NCBI GenBank assembly: GCA_016873495.1
Contig: VGXC01000002.1
Location: 1-64,000, forward strand
Length of the DNA stretch: 64,000 nucleotides
From: Nitrospira sp.
GTDB taxonomy: Bacteria > Nitrospirota > Nitrospiria > Nitrospirales > Nitrospiraceae
Direction: 5' to 3'
Positions within the stretch are counted from its first letter, which is position 1, and each line of letters opens with the position of its first letter. The translations under genes and the position numbers were made by a program. Below the pieces are notes generated by a model, which was not told where the DNA came from, did no database searches, and worked only from the letters and a program-made list of their open reading frames with translations. Positions 48,186-56,836 of this stretch are shown here, in pieces.

Positions 48186-49253
48186 ATGCCGGCCATGACT
48201 ACTGAAGAACTTGAAAAACTCCTCGACGAACAGCCGGTCAGCCGTCTCCACAGGCTGGCGCGAGGGCGTATCCACCGACACTTCCGCCTGGGCAAACGCC
48301 GACTGGTCGAAGCGCTCCTGCGTTGCACGCCGGAGAACCGGCCAGGGCTGGAATCCGACCTGCACGCCCTAATGCAGGAGCCGCTGCCCGCGCCGCCCGT
48401 TGTCGCCAAGGAGCGGCGTCCGGCAGGCCCTCTCCCAACCAGACCCGGCAGCCAGCGCAACGCCCATCCGGGCCATGCGGAACCGACCGAGCCGGCCACC
48501 GATCTCGCGTCGTTCCTGGAGGGCATCGGCGTCCCCGCGCCGCACCCCTTCGTGCCGGATGCCTGGCAGGAAGAGGCCGTGGCCCATCTGGCCTCCGGAG
48601 ACGTGATCGTCAGCGTACCGACCGGCAGCGGCAAAACCTATGTCGCGCTGGAAGCCACCAGGAGGGCGATCGCAGCGGATCGGACGGTGATCTATACGTC
48701 GCCCCTGAAGGCCCTGTCGAACACCAAGTTTACCGAGTTCTCGAGGCTGTTCGGGCCAGATAAGGTCGGCATCCTGACCGGGGACCGGAAGGACAACGCA
48801 CAGGCCCCGCTCCTGATCATGACCACCGAAATCTTGCGGAACCTGCTCTACGATGCCGCAAGCGGCGAGATCGACGTGCGGCTGGATACCCTGGGGCTGG
48901 TCATCATGGACGAGTCCCAATACATCGCCGACCCGGAACGCGGCGTGGTCTGGGAAGAGACGATCATCTTCTGCCCGGCCCAGGCGAAGCTGCTCCTGCT
49001 CTCCGCCTCCATCGGCAACCCGCAGGACGTGGCCGACTGGCTCACCAGCATCAGGCCGAGCCCCTGCCACCTGATCCGGCACAACCGCCGCACCGTCCCC
49101 TTGCGTGCCGGCTACCTCCACCCCAACGGCAAACTCTCTCCCCTCTTCCGGTCCGTCAGCATCCCGCACGGACAGGGGGGCGCCCTCCACCCGGAAGCCA
49201 AGCGGCTCTTTGCCCAGTATGAGGAAGAGACGATCCGACCGCGCTCACACTAG
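48186..49253 (+). CDS. Ski2-like helicase, RecA1 half (split gene)
   Basis: A 355-residue protein. After a 110-residue charged, partly helical N-terminus it carries the first RecA domain of a Ski2/HelY-type helicase: Walker A PTGSGKT at 145-151 (K150), TSPLKALSNTKF, LTGD, TTEILRNLLY, the DExH box as DESQ at 242-245 in MDESQYIADPERG, and SAS at 273-275. It stops shortly after RecA1, just where the upstream 618-residue protein's RecA2 half would continue. ATP hydrolysis would need both halves. The last Arg/Ser-rich residues end convergent with glgA. Confidence 0.85.
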   Translation: MPAMTTEELEKLLDEQPVSRLHRLARGRIHRHFRLGKRRLVEALLRCTPENRPGLESDLHALMQEPLPAPPVVAKERRPAGPLPTRPGSQRNAHPGHAEPTEPATDLASFLEGIGVPAPHPFVPDAWQEEAVAHLASGDVIVSVPTGSGKTYVALEATRRAIAADRTVIYTSPLKALSNTKFTEFSRLFGPDKVGILTGDRKDNAQAPLLIMTTEILRNLLYDAASGEIDVRLDTLGLVIMDESQYIADPERGVVWEETIIFCPAQAKLLLLSASIGNPQDVADWLTSIRPSPCHLIRHNRRTVPLRAGYLHPNGKLSPLFRSVSIPHGQGGALHPEAKRLFAQYEEETIRPRSH

Positions 49254-50722
49254 GGGCGGACACGCGCAATCTGCTCGTACAGATCGGAATAGGCGCGGGC
49301 GGATTTGGCCCAGGACACATCCGTCTTCATGCCGGCCTGCATCAGCGCCGCCCAGCGTTTGGGGTGAACATAGACCGCCAGGGCCGTGCGGACAGTGGCC
49401 AGGAGCGCCCCGGCAGAAGCCTCTTTGAAAGCGAATCCGGTGGGGTCCTCACTCGCCCCATAGGCCGCCACCGTATCGGCCAGTCCGCCGGTCTGCCGGA
49501 CGATCGGCACCGTGCCATAGCGCAAACTGTACAACTGGCTCAAGCCGCAGGGCTCGTAACGCGAGGGCATCAAGAGCAAGTCTCCGCCCGCCTGAAGTCG
49601 ATGGGCCAGCCCATCATCGAAGCCAATCCGCAACCCGAACTTCTGCGGCCACTGTGCATGCAACGACCGGAACCGCGCTTCCAGATCGGGATCGCCGGAG
49701 CCCAACAGCACCAGTTGCAACTCTTCCGTCATCAAATCCGGCACGATGTCGGCCACCAAGTCCAAGCCCTTTTGGTCCGAGAGCCGTGAAATCACGACGA
49801 GGAGCGGGACGTTCCGCACCGGCAGGTGCATCTCCTGTTGCAAGGCCATCTTGCAGATGGACTTGCCGTCAATCTTGGCCAGGCTGTAGCGGCTGGTAAG
49901 GTAATGGTCCGTCTCCGGGTCCCAGACATCCGTATCGATGCCGTTCACGATCCCCACCAGCCGGTCCGCTTGCTCCCGCACCACCCCCTCCAACCCGAAT
50001 CCGAACGCGGGCGTTTGGATCTCGCGGCTATAGGTCGGGCTCACCGTCGTCAGCCGGTCGGCGAAGAGCAGGCCGCCCTTCATCAAATTCAGCTTCTTGT
50101 AGAACTCCAGACCGGCCGGCGTGAATAAGTCCATCCCCAGGCCGGTCTTGTGATAGTCGGCCGCGGAAAAGTGGCCCTGGTATCCGATATTGTGGATCGT
50201 GAAGACGGTGCCAAGATGGTTCGCCTCAGGAAGCTGCGCATAGAGGGTCCGCGGATAGACCATACAGAGGGCGCTCTGCCAGTCGTGGGCATGGAGCAGG
50301 TCGGGAGTCCAGCCGTCCTGTGCCAATCGCGGAAGCAATTCCATCACCGCACGGCAAAAAAATGTGAACCGCTCCAGGTTATCCGGATAGTCGTGCCCCC
50401 CCTCCCCATACAGGCTGGCTCGCGCAAAAAATGGATCGTGCCCCACGGCCAGGACCGGAATCCTGTCTTCCGAAAAGAAGCCGCGCTCAACCACAGCCGG
50501 GATCATCCCGGACGCGGAGGGCACCTCCATCTTGAGCCATTCCTTGAACCCATAGGCGGTTCCGTCGATCGAGCCATAGCGCGGGATGACAAGCTTCACC
50601 TGATGGCCCAGTTTAGCCAAAGCACAAGGAAGCGCGCCGGCCACATCCGCCAGACCACCGGTTTTCGCAAACGGAGCGGCTTCAGGAGAGACGAACAAAA
50701 TATTGAGGGACTTGTGGGCCAT
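49250..50722 (-). CDS. glgA: Glycogen synthase
   Basis: A 490-residue GT5 glycosyltransferase that extends alpha-1,4-glucan from ADP-glucose. The N-terminal KTGGLADV binds ADP; the catalytic domain has GGLADTVAAYG and an E-x7-E-like region (SRYEPCGLSQL). It starts MAHKSLNILFVSPEAAPF at 50722. No good ribosome-binding site is seen there; an upstream ATG adds twelve residues that do not look like protein. Its stop overlaps that of the helicase half on the other strand. Confidence 0.95.
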   Translation of the reverse strand: MAHKSLNILFVSPEAAPFAKTGGLADVAGALPCALAKLGHQVKLVIPRYGSIDGTAYGFKEWLKMEVPSASGMIPAVVERGFFSEDRIPVLAVGHDPFFARASLYGEGGHDYPDNLERFTFFCRAVMELLPRLAQDGWTPDLLHAHDWQSALCMVYPRTLYAQLPEANHLGTVFTIHNIGYQGHFSAADYHKTGLGMDLFTPAGLEFYKKLNLMKGGLLFADRLTTVSPTYSREIQTPAFGFGLEGVVREQADRLVGIVNGIDTDVWDPETDHYLTSRYSLAKIDGKSICKMALQQEMHLPVRNVPLLVVISRLSDQKGLDLVADIVPDLMTEELQLVLLGSGDPDLEARFRSLHAQWPQKFGLRIGFDDGLAHRLQAGGDLLLMPSRYEPCGLSQLYSLRYGTVPIVRQTGGLADTVAAYGASEDPTGFAFKEASAGALLATVRTALAVYVHPKRWAALMQAGMKTDVSWAKSARAYSDLYEQIARVRP

Positions 50723-50769
50723 CAGTGGGATGGAGGATGAACCAACACCGTCGAACACAGGCTCCTAAG

Positions 50770-51240
50770 TTACTTAGGCACCGTCAGGGACTTTTCCAAT
50801 CCAGTCTTATAGATGTCTTCCTGCTTCCAGACCTTGCCGATCGCGTGAAGCGATTCGGCGCCTAATTTTTCCCGGGAGACCAGCCGACGATCCAGAAATC
50901 CAAGCAACTCCCCACGCTCCACATAGATCATGAAATAGCCGTCGCCGGTTCGAATCGTGGCATCCCAGCCGGGCGGTGCCTGGCCCAGGGGAATCCGGAA
51001 GCTCGGCACCCAATTGCCGTTGTCGGAGGGGAGAAACTGGGCTTGCTCCCCATGTTCGTACGTAGGCGGACCCCAAGCCAGCACAAAGGCCTCCGACGTC
51101 AGGACCTGTCCGATCAGCTCGTTGTTCTCGATATGGGCTCTTTGCACATCCATCGGCGGCAAGGGCCGCAAGTTGATCGGCAAATACGAACAGCCCGTCA
51201 GAAGGAGAGAGGGCAGCAAGACAATGAATAGGCGCTTCAG
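50770..51240 (-). CDS. Hypothetical lipoprotein with apparent CTG start
   Basis: A lipoprotein of about 156 residues: LKRLFIVLLPSLLLTGC is a full signal peptide and lipobox. To include its basic start, translation must begin at a CTG at 51240, which overlaps the upstream TGA (CTGA) and has GGAGG five bases before it. A TTG at 51219 would give a truncated signal peptide. The mature part is a beta-rich domain with GWDATIRTGDGYFM. Function unknown. Confidence 0.65.
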   Translation of the reverse strand: MKRLFIVLLPSLLLTGCSYLPINLRPLPPMDVQRAHIENNELIGQVLTSEAFVLAWGPPTYEHGEQAQFLPSDNGNWVPSFRIPLGQAPPGWDATIRTGDGYFMIYVERGELLGFLDRRLVSREKLGAESLHAIGKVWKQEDIYKTGLEKSLTVPK

Positions 51241-51593
51241 AGGAGCCTCCGGCTCTTGGGCTCTTGTGGCTTGACCGGCACACAGGTATCACATTGGCAG
51301 TAACGACGCAAGAAGGTGTAGGAGAAGAGCCCCGTATCGTGCCCGTCGCTAAATGTAAACTTTAGGGCATACCGCCCGACCGGCTCGATATCGTTGACCG
51401 CCACGAACATCGGAATGTCGTCTGCCTTCAAGCGCAGCTCTCCGGTCCATTCGTCCGTACAAGCCGCACAGGGACAGTGCAGCCGCAAATACCGGACGGG
51501 ATAGACCCCCTTGTGCCCATCGGACCAGTCGATTCCGAGCACCCCCTTCTCCAGCCAGTTCATGTCTTTGGGTTCAAGAACGGTGGTCGTCAT
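51237..51593 (-). CDS. DUF971 (GBBH-like N-terminal) domain protein
   Basis: A 118-residue protein with the zinc/iron-type Cys motif RLHCPCAACTDE (C40, C42, C45) and a second C99-Q-C-D-T-C pair near the end, as in DUF971 proteins related to the N-terminal domain of gamma-butyrobetaine hydroxylase. Such proteins are often near iron-sulfur or molybdenum-related genes; no direct role is known. Overlaps the lipoprotein gene by a few bases. Confidence 0.8.
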   Translation of the reverse strand: MTTTVLEPKDMNWLEKGVLGIDWSDGHKGVYPVRYLRLHCPCAACTDEWTGELRLKADDIPMFVAVNDIEPVGRYALKFTFSDGHDTGLFSYTFLRRYCQCDTCVPVKPQEPKSRRLL

Positions 51594-51736
51594 GCTTGCA
51601 TGATCCTCCGCTGCTTCCGTCAGGCGCACCATACCAGAGACAGACAGATTCCGACAAGTTGGACGGGATCGAAGGGCGGGGGGCTGTCGGGAAACGGATA
51701 AGAACCCGTGAAGGACGCGGTCCCGGATGGACCAGG

Positions 51737-52999
51737 TCAAGCCTGGGGGTCTTCGGCGACCATCGAACGAAGCACTGCCTGGACCGCAGGTTGATCGATG
51801 CGAATCATTTCGGTCACAGACAAGTTGGCGATATCGGTTGATTTTGGAATACGCTCCAGATGTGGTAGGTCTACGACACGGGAATAGGTCTTGGGAATAA
51901 ACAGGTCCTGCCCCTCCATCGGCCGGCGAATCCCATACTCCACATGATCCAGTATCTGCGAGGGCAAGGCGCTCAGCAACTGCTTGCTCACCCACACACA
52001 GCCGTTCCGCCCTATGCCCGAGACTCGTGCCGTCACGTTGACCGTATCTCCCAGCGCGGTGAATTCCGGCGTGGAGGCCGAAGGAATGTAGCCGATCCAT
52101 TCGCGCCCTTCGTGAAGCCCGACGTTCAGCACCAGCTCATTGAGCCATTGTTTTTTCCGTTTCCACTCCCGGTTGATATCCACCATGCATGACCGAATGG
52201 CATCCGCGCAGAGCAGGGCATTGATGCTGTGACCGAACGTATCGCCCGGCTTGGCCAGGAAGAACTGCACCACCCCGTCGCCCATGTGCTTGCCCGAATA
52301 ACAGCCAAAGTCGCGGAACGGCTTTTCCAGCCTAGCCCACATGGCCGTAATCAGATCAAAGTATTCCTCGGGCGGCAGATCGGCCGAGATTTTCACGGAA
52401 TTCTGCAAATCAGCCACCAACACAGCCATGGCGCGCAGGGCCGGGAGCTTGTTGATGAGCAGGTCGGTGATGACGTTCCGACGTCCGGTCAACAAATCCA
52501 AGACCGGCGCCAAATTCACGGCGCTTGGGATCCAGATGATCAGGATCCCTTCCCGGAACATGGCTGCGACGCGGTGATACCCCTCGAACGGCGACTGCTT
52601 GAAGCTAAACCGCTCATCCCGATAATTGATCTGGGGCAAGACCTCGACCTCATCGGGCCAGATTCGACCCAGCCAGCTCACCGCATCGATTCCCAGAGGC
52701 ACAAGAAGCGGATTTCTGGGCGGAGCGGGGATGTCTCCCTGCACAAGCGGCAGGTGGCTCTTGATGAAACCCTCGAAGTCTGTGACGAGGTCTCGGGCTT
52801 TGCTCGTGAATGCCAACGAGAAGAAGTGCCGCTCCTCGATATTGCGGAGCGTACGGATCGGCTGTCCGAAGATCAGCTCTTCGGCCTGGGGATTGATCCA
52901 CTCGATATCCCATTGCCGATTGACCATATAAGCGGGATACGCGATCTGGGTAATCGCCTCCGGAATCGCCGCCTGAGTGTTCGCTCGAATCGCCATCAC
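51737..52999 (-). CDS. Class III adenylate/guanylate cyclase with N-terminal sensor
   Basis: A 420-residue protein. The first 190 residues resemble a PAS-like sensor (YPAYMVNRQWDIEWIN start). The C-terminal half is a class III cyclase: AVLVADLQNSV with the first metal Asp, GKHMGDGVVQFF with the second metal Asp, and GDTVNVTARVSG near the end. It would make cAMP or cGMP in response to a small-molecule or redox signal. The purine-selecting residues cannot be assigned with confidence. No membrane segment. Confidence 0.8.
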   Translation of the reverse strand: MMAIRANTQAAIPEAITQIAYPAYMVNRQWDIEWINPQAEELIFGQPIRTLRNIEERHFFSLAFTSKARDLVTDFEGFIKSHLPLVQGDIPAPPRNPLLVPLGIDAVSWLGRIWPDEVEVLPQINYRDERFSFKQSPFEGYHRVAAMFREGILIIWIPSAVNLAPVLDLLTGRRNVITDLLINKLPALRAMAVLVADLQNSVKISADLPPEEYFDLITAMWARLEKPFRDFGCYSGKHMGDGVVQFFLAKPGDTFGHSINALLCADAIRSCMVDINREWKRKKQWLNELVLNVGLHEGREWIGYIPSASTPEFTALGDTVNVTARVSGIGRNGCVWVSKQLLSALPSQILDHVEYGIRRPMEGQDLFIPKTYSRVVDLPHLERIPKSTDIANLSVTEMIRIDQPAVQAVLRSMVAEDPQA

Positions 53000-53258
53000 G
53001 TCCTCGGTTAGCTCAAACTCCTACTGAAGAAGTTTTGCTTAGAGAAACCACACCTAGCTAGATTTGTCAAACAAAAGACGATTTTTGTTTGCGGGGCCAG
53101 AGGGACAGATGACTCTGGCTAAGAGGGAGAATCATTGACAAGCAATGCAAGAGGCTCTCCTGCCTTCCCATGGAACCCTTCTTGAGTGGAGCCCGCTCCC
53201 ATGCTAAGGTCGGGTTGGAGTCCCGGTCACGCCGGGCGAGCCGGCCAAAAAACCGGCC

Positions 53259-53501
53259 GTGATGGACCAAGTCGGCTGCAGCGTGGGTGTGCCCATCTCG
53301 CCTGAAGCTGTTCCGACTCCCGCGATCCCGCTCACGCCTTCGCCAGCCCAGGGCTCCGGATCTTCATCCGTGCCTTCTTCGTCTTCTCCGCTCTTACCTG
53401 CTCCGAAGTCCGGCGGTCCTTCGACACCATCCACTTCTTCAGCGCGGCCGCAGATGAACGATCCGCCACGCCCTGACCGCTACCGGCCCGACTTGCGGTA
53501 A
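53259..53501 (+). CDS. Possible small Pro/Ser-rich protein
   Basis: An open frame of 80 residues, low complexity (Pro, Ser, Thr), between the cyclase and recO genes, starting GTG at 53259. Codon phase gives a proline-rich repeat rather than a fold, and the start lies behind a GCCGG/CCGGC hairpin. The rest of the 53000-53508 gap holds no other gene that I can support. Probably not a gene. Confidence 0.2.
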   Translation: MMDQVGCSVGVPISPEAVPTPAIPLTPSPAQGSGSSSVPSSSSPLLPAPKSGGPSTPSTSSARPQMNDPPRPDRYRPDLR

Positions 53502-53508
53502 GGCGCGC

Positions 53509-54285
53509 TCACACCATTATTTCAGGCTCTGCGGCCAGGAAATCCACCGGCGGGAGGCGCTTGCCTGCCACAATCGTGACATAAGCCTCGATGGCGAGGT
53601 CCAGCTCGCTCCGTACCTGGCCCGAAGCCTTGAGACGATTCAGCACATCCGGGTTCATGCGCAGAGCCTGTTGCAGAAAGGCGAGGCTGCCGGGTGACAG
53701 GAACAAGTACCGTTCAGAACGTCGGCTCGTACAACCGTCGCAGACGAGGCCCCCGGCCAGAGCCGAGAAGCGCCCCGCCGAACCGACCCCCAAAGCCTGC
53801 GTGTCCTTGCCGCAAGCCACGCAATGGTCGGTCTGCGGGCGAAACCCCGTCAGTCCCAACAGTTTGATTTGAAACAGCAGCGTGGTGAGGCCCGGATCAT
53901 GGCCCTCGTTGAGCGAACGGAGGCCTCGCAAGAGCGTGTCGAATATTTTCGGCGCCGGGTCCGCGTCCGGGGTGATGGCCGTGACCAGGTTGGCCATGCG
54001 GGCCGCCCCGGCCATGAGCGCCAGGTCCTCACGCAAGGCCGGGAAGGTTTCCTTGATGTCCGCTTGCGAGACTCGATGCAACGTGTCGTTGGGCTTCTCG
54101 AACAGGTTCAAGTCGCATTGGACGAACGGCTCCAACGCGCTGCCGAACCGGCTCTTGATCCGCCTGGCTCCCCGCGCCACCCCGCGCAACTTGCCGAAGC
54201 GCAACGTGTAAAAGGTGACGATCCGATCTGCCTCGCCCCATTTGCGGCTCTTGAGCGTGATGGCGGCGGTCTTCAGCAGCGGCAT
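53509..54285 (-). CDS. recO: DNA repair protein RecO
   Basis: A 258-residue RecO that loads RecA onto SSB-coated DNA with RecR. The N-terminal OB fold starts PLLKTAAITLKSRKWGEADRI; the zinc module CVAC...CDGC (about 168-197) is intact, with a helical C-terminal region. The ATG at 54285 is chosen, with GAGGGG about five bases upstream; the frame runs open to 54408 but overlaps the TonB-like gene. Last gene of the long minus-strand run. Confidence 0.92.
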   Translation of the reverse strand: MPLLKTAAITLKSRKWGEADRIVTFYTLRFGKLRGVARGARRIKSRFGSALEPFVQCDLNLFEKPNDTLHRVSQADIKETFPALREDLALMAGAARMANLVTAITPDADPAPKIFDTLLRGLRSLNEGHDPGLTTLLFQIKLLGLTGFRPQTDHCVACGKDTQALGVGSAGRFSALAGGLVCDGCTSRRSERYLFLSPGSLAFLQQALRMNPDVLNRLKASGQVRSELDLAIEAYVTIVAGKRLPPVDFLAAEPEIMV

Positions 54286-54292
54286 ACGCCCC

Positions 54293-55303
54293 TCATCGTT
54301 TCTTCCCCCTTCGCGGTGGAACTGCAGGCTTCGGGGCGGCAAACTCCACGTGCACGTCCACGTAGAGGTCGCTGATGTTGTCCGGAAAGGGCGGAAAGGG
54401 ATGGGCATCCACGACGCTGTCCATCCCCGCCAGATCCACCTGGGGGCTTCCGGAGGACCGTTCGAGCGCGATCATCCTGGCAACGCCGTCCCAATAGAGC
54501 CGGAATTGCACGCGCGGCAACCGGACCGACGTGGTCCCAGCCTTCACCCGCTGCCGGAACTGCGTCGTGACACGCTGCTCCACCGCCTGCCAATAGTCCA
54601 TGGCAACGGGGGCAACAGGAACAGGTTTGGGCAAGGGCAGGTCCGATTCGGTAATGATCCCATCCAGCACCGGAGGGACCGACTCCCGTTCGATGCCCGG
54701 CAGGGGAGCCGATTCGGTCATGACGGCAGGCGCGACCGGTTGCGGAATGTCAGGAACCGCCTCCGGCATGGCCGGTTCCGGCTTGGCCTCGACTTTTCGC
54801 TCAGGATGCGGCTCCAGGTTGATATAGATGGAGCGACGCAGAAACGACGTGAGGCCCATGCCCCGTAATCTGGCGAACGAGACGTCCACCCGATGAAACC
54901 GCTGCCGGAGATCGCGCCGCCCGGCTTGTCCGTTCGGCAAGGGTCTCTCTTCCATTCCGGTTCCCGCGGTCGGCAGGTCCAGGCTCACTTCGGCCTGCCA
55001 GGAACGGGACCCTTCGCCTGGGACCATCGAGACCATGACACGGGTCAGGAGGGTTCCTTCGACGATGGCCACCATCTCCTGTGGCCCTGCCGGCTCACCA
55101 TGCAAGCGCAAGGTCAGGGCGACCTGTGGCCCAGTCTGAAGCGTCCCTGACGCCGGTTGTTCCGCCAGCTCGAAGACCACGGACCGATCCCCGCTTTCGT
55201 GGCGCGCAGCAGGGGGCGCGGCCGCCACAAGCCCACTGAGGCCAAGGCTTGCCCAGAGACAAGCAACGCCAACAGCCCATTGGGGCCATCGGGCACCCGT
55301 CAT
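54293..55303 (-). CDS. TonB C-terminal-like exported protein
   Basis: A 336-residue protein: a signal peptide or anchor (about 8-29), a beta-rich region, a Pro-rich linker (EPHPERKVEAKPEP shows the composition) and a C-terminal domain that resembles a TonB-C or TonB-family domain (DYWQAVEQRVTTQFR, LPRVQFRLYWDG, V.AHPFPPFP). No ExbB or ExbD genes are adjacent. ATG overlaps the MgtE stop by four bases. It could instead be a TolA-type or cell-envelope protein. Confidence 0.75.
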   Translation of the reverse strand: MTGARWPQWAVGVACLWASLGLSGLVAAAPPAARHESGDRSVVFELAEQPASGTLQTGPQVALTLRLHGEPAGPQEMVAIVEGTLLTRVMVSMVPGEGSRSWQAEVSLDLPTAGTGMEERPLPNGQAGRRDLRQRFHRVDVSFARLRGMGLTSFLRRSIYINLEPHPERKVEAKPEPAMPEAVPDIPQPVAPAVMTESAPLPGIERESVPPVLDGIITESDLPLPKPVPVAPVAMDYWQAVEQRVTTQFRQRVKAGTTSVRLPRVQFRLYWDGVARMIALERSSGSPQVDLAGMDSVVDAHPFPPFPDNISDLYVDVHVEFAAPKPAVPPRRGKKR

Positions 55304-56733
55304 CGGAGATGTTCCAGCAGGAGGGTCGAGAGGGCGAGATAAATCGTGATGCCGCTGATGTCGTTGGCCGTAGTGACAAAGGGCCCGGCCGCCACCGCCG
55401 GGTCCACACCGATCCGCTTGAGCACGACCGGCATGATCGTGGCCATGCTGGTAGACACCAGAAAGGCGATCATGAGCGACGCCCCGACGACCATGCCGAG
55501 GAACCATTGGCCGTGCCAGAGCCACCCGACGACGGTGAGCAGTACTCCGCAGGTCACCCCGAGAATGAACCCGATGCGGACCTCGCGGAAGAAGACTTTC
55601 CACACGTCCGTCAGCTCGATCCGACCCGTCGCCAACCCCCGGATGATGAGCGTCGAGGACTGGAGCCCGACGTTGCCGCCCATGGCCGCGATGACCGGAA
55701 TGAACGTGACGATGGCCACGACTTCCTGAATGGTGAACCGAAAAAGCCAGAGTATCCAGCCCGAGACCAGGCTACCGACCAAGTTTGTGAACAGCCAGGG
55801 CAGACGCCGGCGCGACGAGTCCAGGCTGGAGGACTCCATAAGGGCGTCCTCTTCCGTAGCTCCGGCCATCTTCAGCATGTCTTCCGTGGCCTCTTCCCGG
55901 ATGACGTCCACCACGTCGTCCACCGTGATAATGCCGACCAGCGTGTTGTCCTTTTCGACCACGGGAATGGCCAGCAGGTTGTAGCGCGCCACCTGGCGGG
56001 CCACTTCCTCCTGGTCCACATCCACCGCGACGCTCATCACGTCGGTGGCCATGATGTTCTTGAGCGGCGTGCCCGGCGGAACGGTCAGGAGCTGGCGCAG
56101 CGACAAGACCCCGACGAGATGCTCGTCCTTGTCGGTCACGTAGATGTAGAAGACCATCTCGGCGTCAGTCGCCTGCTGCAGACGCCGGATCGCCTCCTGG
56201 GCCGTCGCGTCCTCCGGCAGCGAGAAGAACTCCGTGGTCATGATGCCGCCCGCCGTGTCCTTGGGGTACTTCAGGATCTCGGCGATCTCGGTGGAATCCT
56301 CCGTCTTCATCAACGTGAGGATCTCCTGGGCCTGCTCTTCCGGCAGCACGCCCAGGATGTCGCCCACGTCGTCCGGCCCCAGGTCCTTCAGCAACGCGGC
56401 CACTTCCGAGGGGGGCATGTCCGCCAGCACGTGCGGCACGCTTCCGTGATCCAACTCGCTGAGCACCTTGCCCCGCTCCGCTTCCCCGCGCACCAGTTCG
56501 AACACCGTGCGCTTTTCTTTCTGCGAAGACAGATGCGCGATGACCTTGGCGATGTCGGCCGGATGCATGCGGCCCATCATCTTGCCCAGATTGGTGATCG
56601 CGCCGCGACGCAGTAGGCGCTGGAAGGAGGCCAGCACCAACTCGAACTTGCCCTGGCCCTTTTCCGAAGCCTCCTTGGTGAGGTCCTTCGGAAAATCCTT
56701 CTCGGCTGGTCTGGTACGGTCGGTCGGCTGCAT
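55300..56733 (-). CDS. mgtE: Magnesium transporter MgtE
   Basis: A 477-residue MgtE. The cytoplasmic N domain (about 40-145), a pair of CBS domains (about 155-275 with DAEMVFYIYVTD) and five transmembrane helices in the C-terminal part. The membrane part has the VGLQSSTLIIRGLATG and ISGITIYL segments. Cytoplasmic Mg2+ closes the channel. Co-transcribed with the TonB-like and recO genes. Confidence 0.93.
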   Translation of the reverse strand: MQPTDRTRPAEKDFPKDLTKEASEKGQGKFELVLASFQRLLRRGAITNLGKMMGRMHPADIAKVIAHLSSQKEKRTVFELVRGEAERGKVLSELDHGSVPHVLADMPPSEVAALLKDLGPDDVGDILGVLPEEQAQEILTLMKTEDSTEIAEILKYPKDTAGGIMTTEFFSLPEDATAQEAIRRLQQATDAEMVFYIYVTDKDEHLVGVLSLRQLLTVPPGTPLKNIMATDVMSVAVDVDQEEVARQVARYNLLAIPVVEKDNTLVGIITVDDVVDVIREEATEDMLKMAGATEEDALMESSSLDSSRRRLPWLFTNLVGSLVSGWILWLFRFTIQEVVAIVTFIPVIAAMGGNVGLQSSTLIIRGLATGRIELTDVWKVFFREVRIGFILGVTCGVLLTVVGWLWHGQWFLGMVVGASLMIAFLVSTSMATIMPVVLKRIGVDPAVAAGPFVTTANDISGITIYLALSTLLLEHLR

Positions 56734-56749
56734 GTCTAGTCTCTCACGT

Positions 56750-56836
56750 CAACAAGTCGAGAAAGCTGAAAAGTCTCGTGACATGCGGTTCTTCATCTTG
56801 ACAGACGTGCAAACTTTTCGACGTTCCAACTTCTTA
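56750..56836. repeat. Intergenic imperfect palindrome (AAGTC family)
   Basis: CGTCAACAAGTCGAGAAAGC-type words at 56753-56790 face CTTGACAGACGTGC and CTTTTCGACGTTCC at 56795-56830. Same family as at 5556, 30272 and 63941. Confidence 0.5.

Noticed and set aside
53000-53508. Gene between the cyclase and recO
   Set aside because: The only open frame is short and Pro/Ser-rich with no ribosome-binding site; it is listed at low confidence only.
55249-56616. A 455-residue plus-strand frame over mgtE
   Set aside because: It lies opposite the coding frame of MgtE and the TonB-like protein, and has no domain match.
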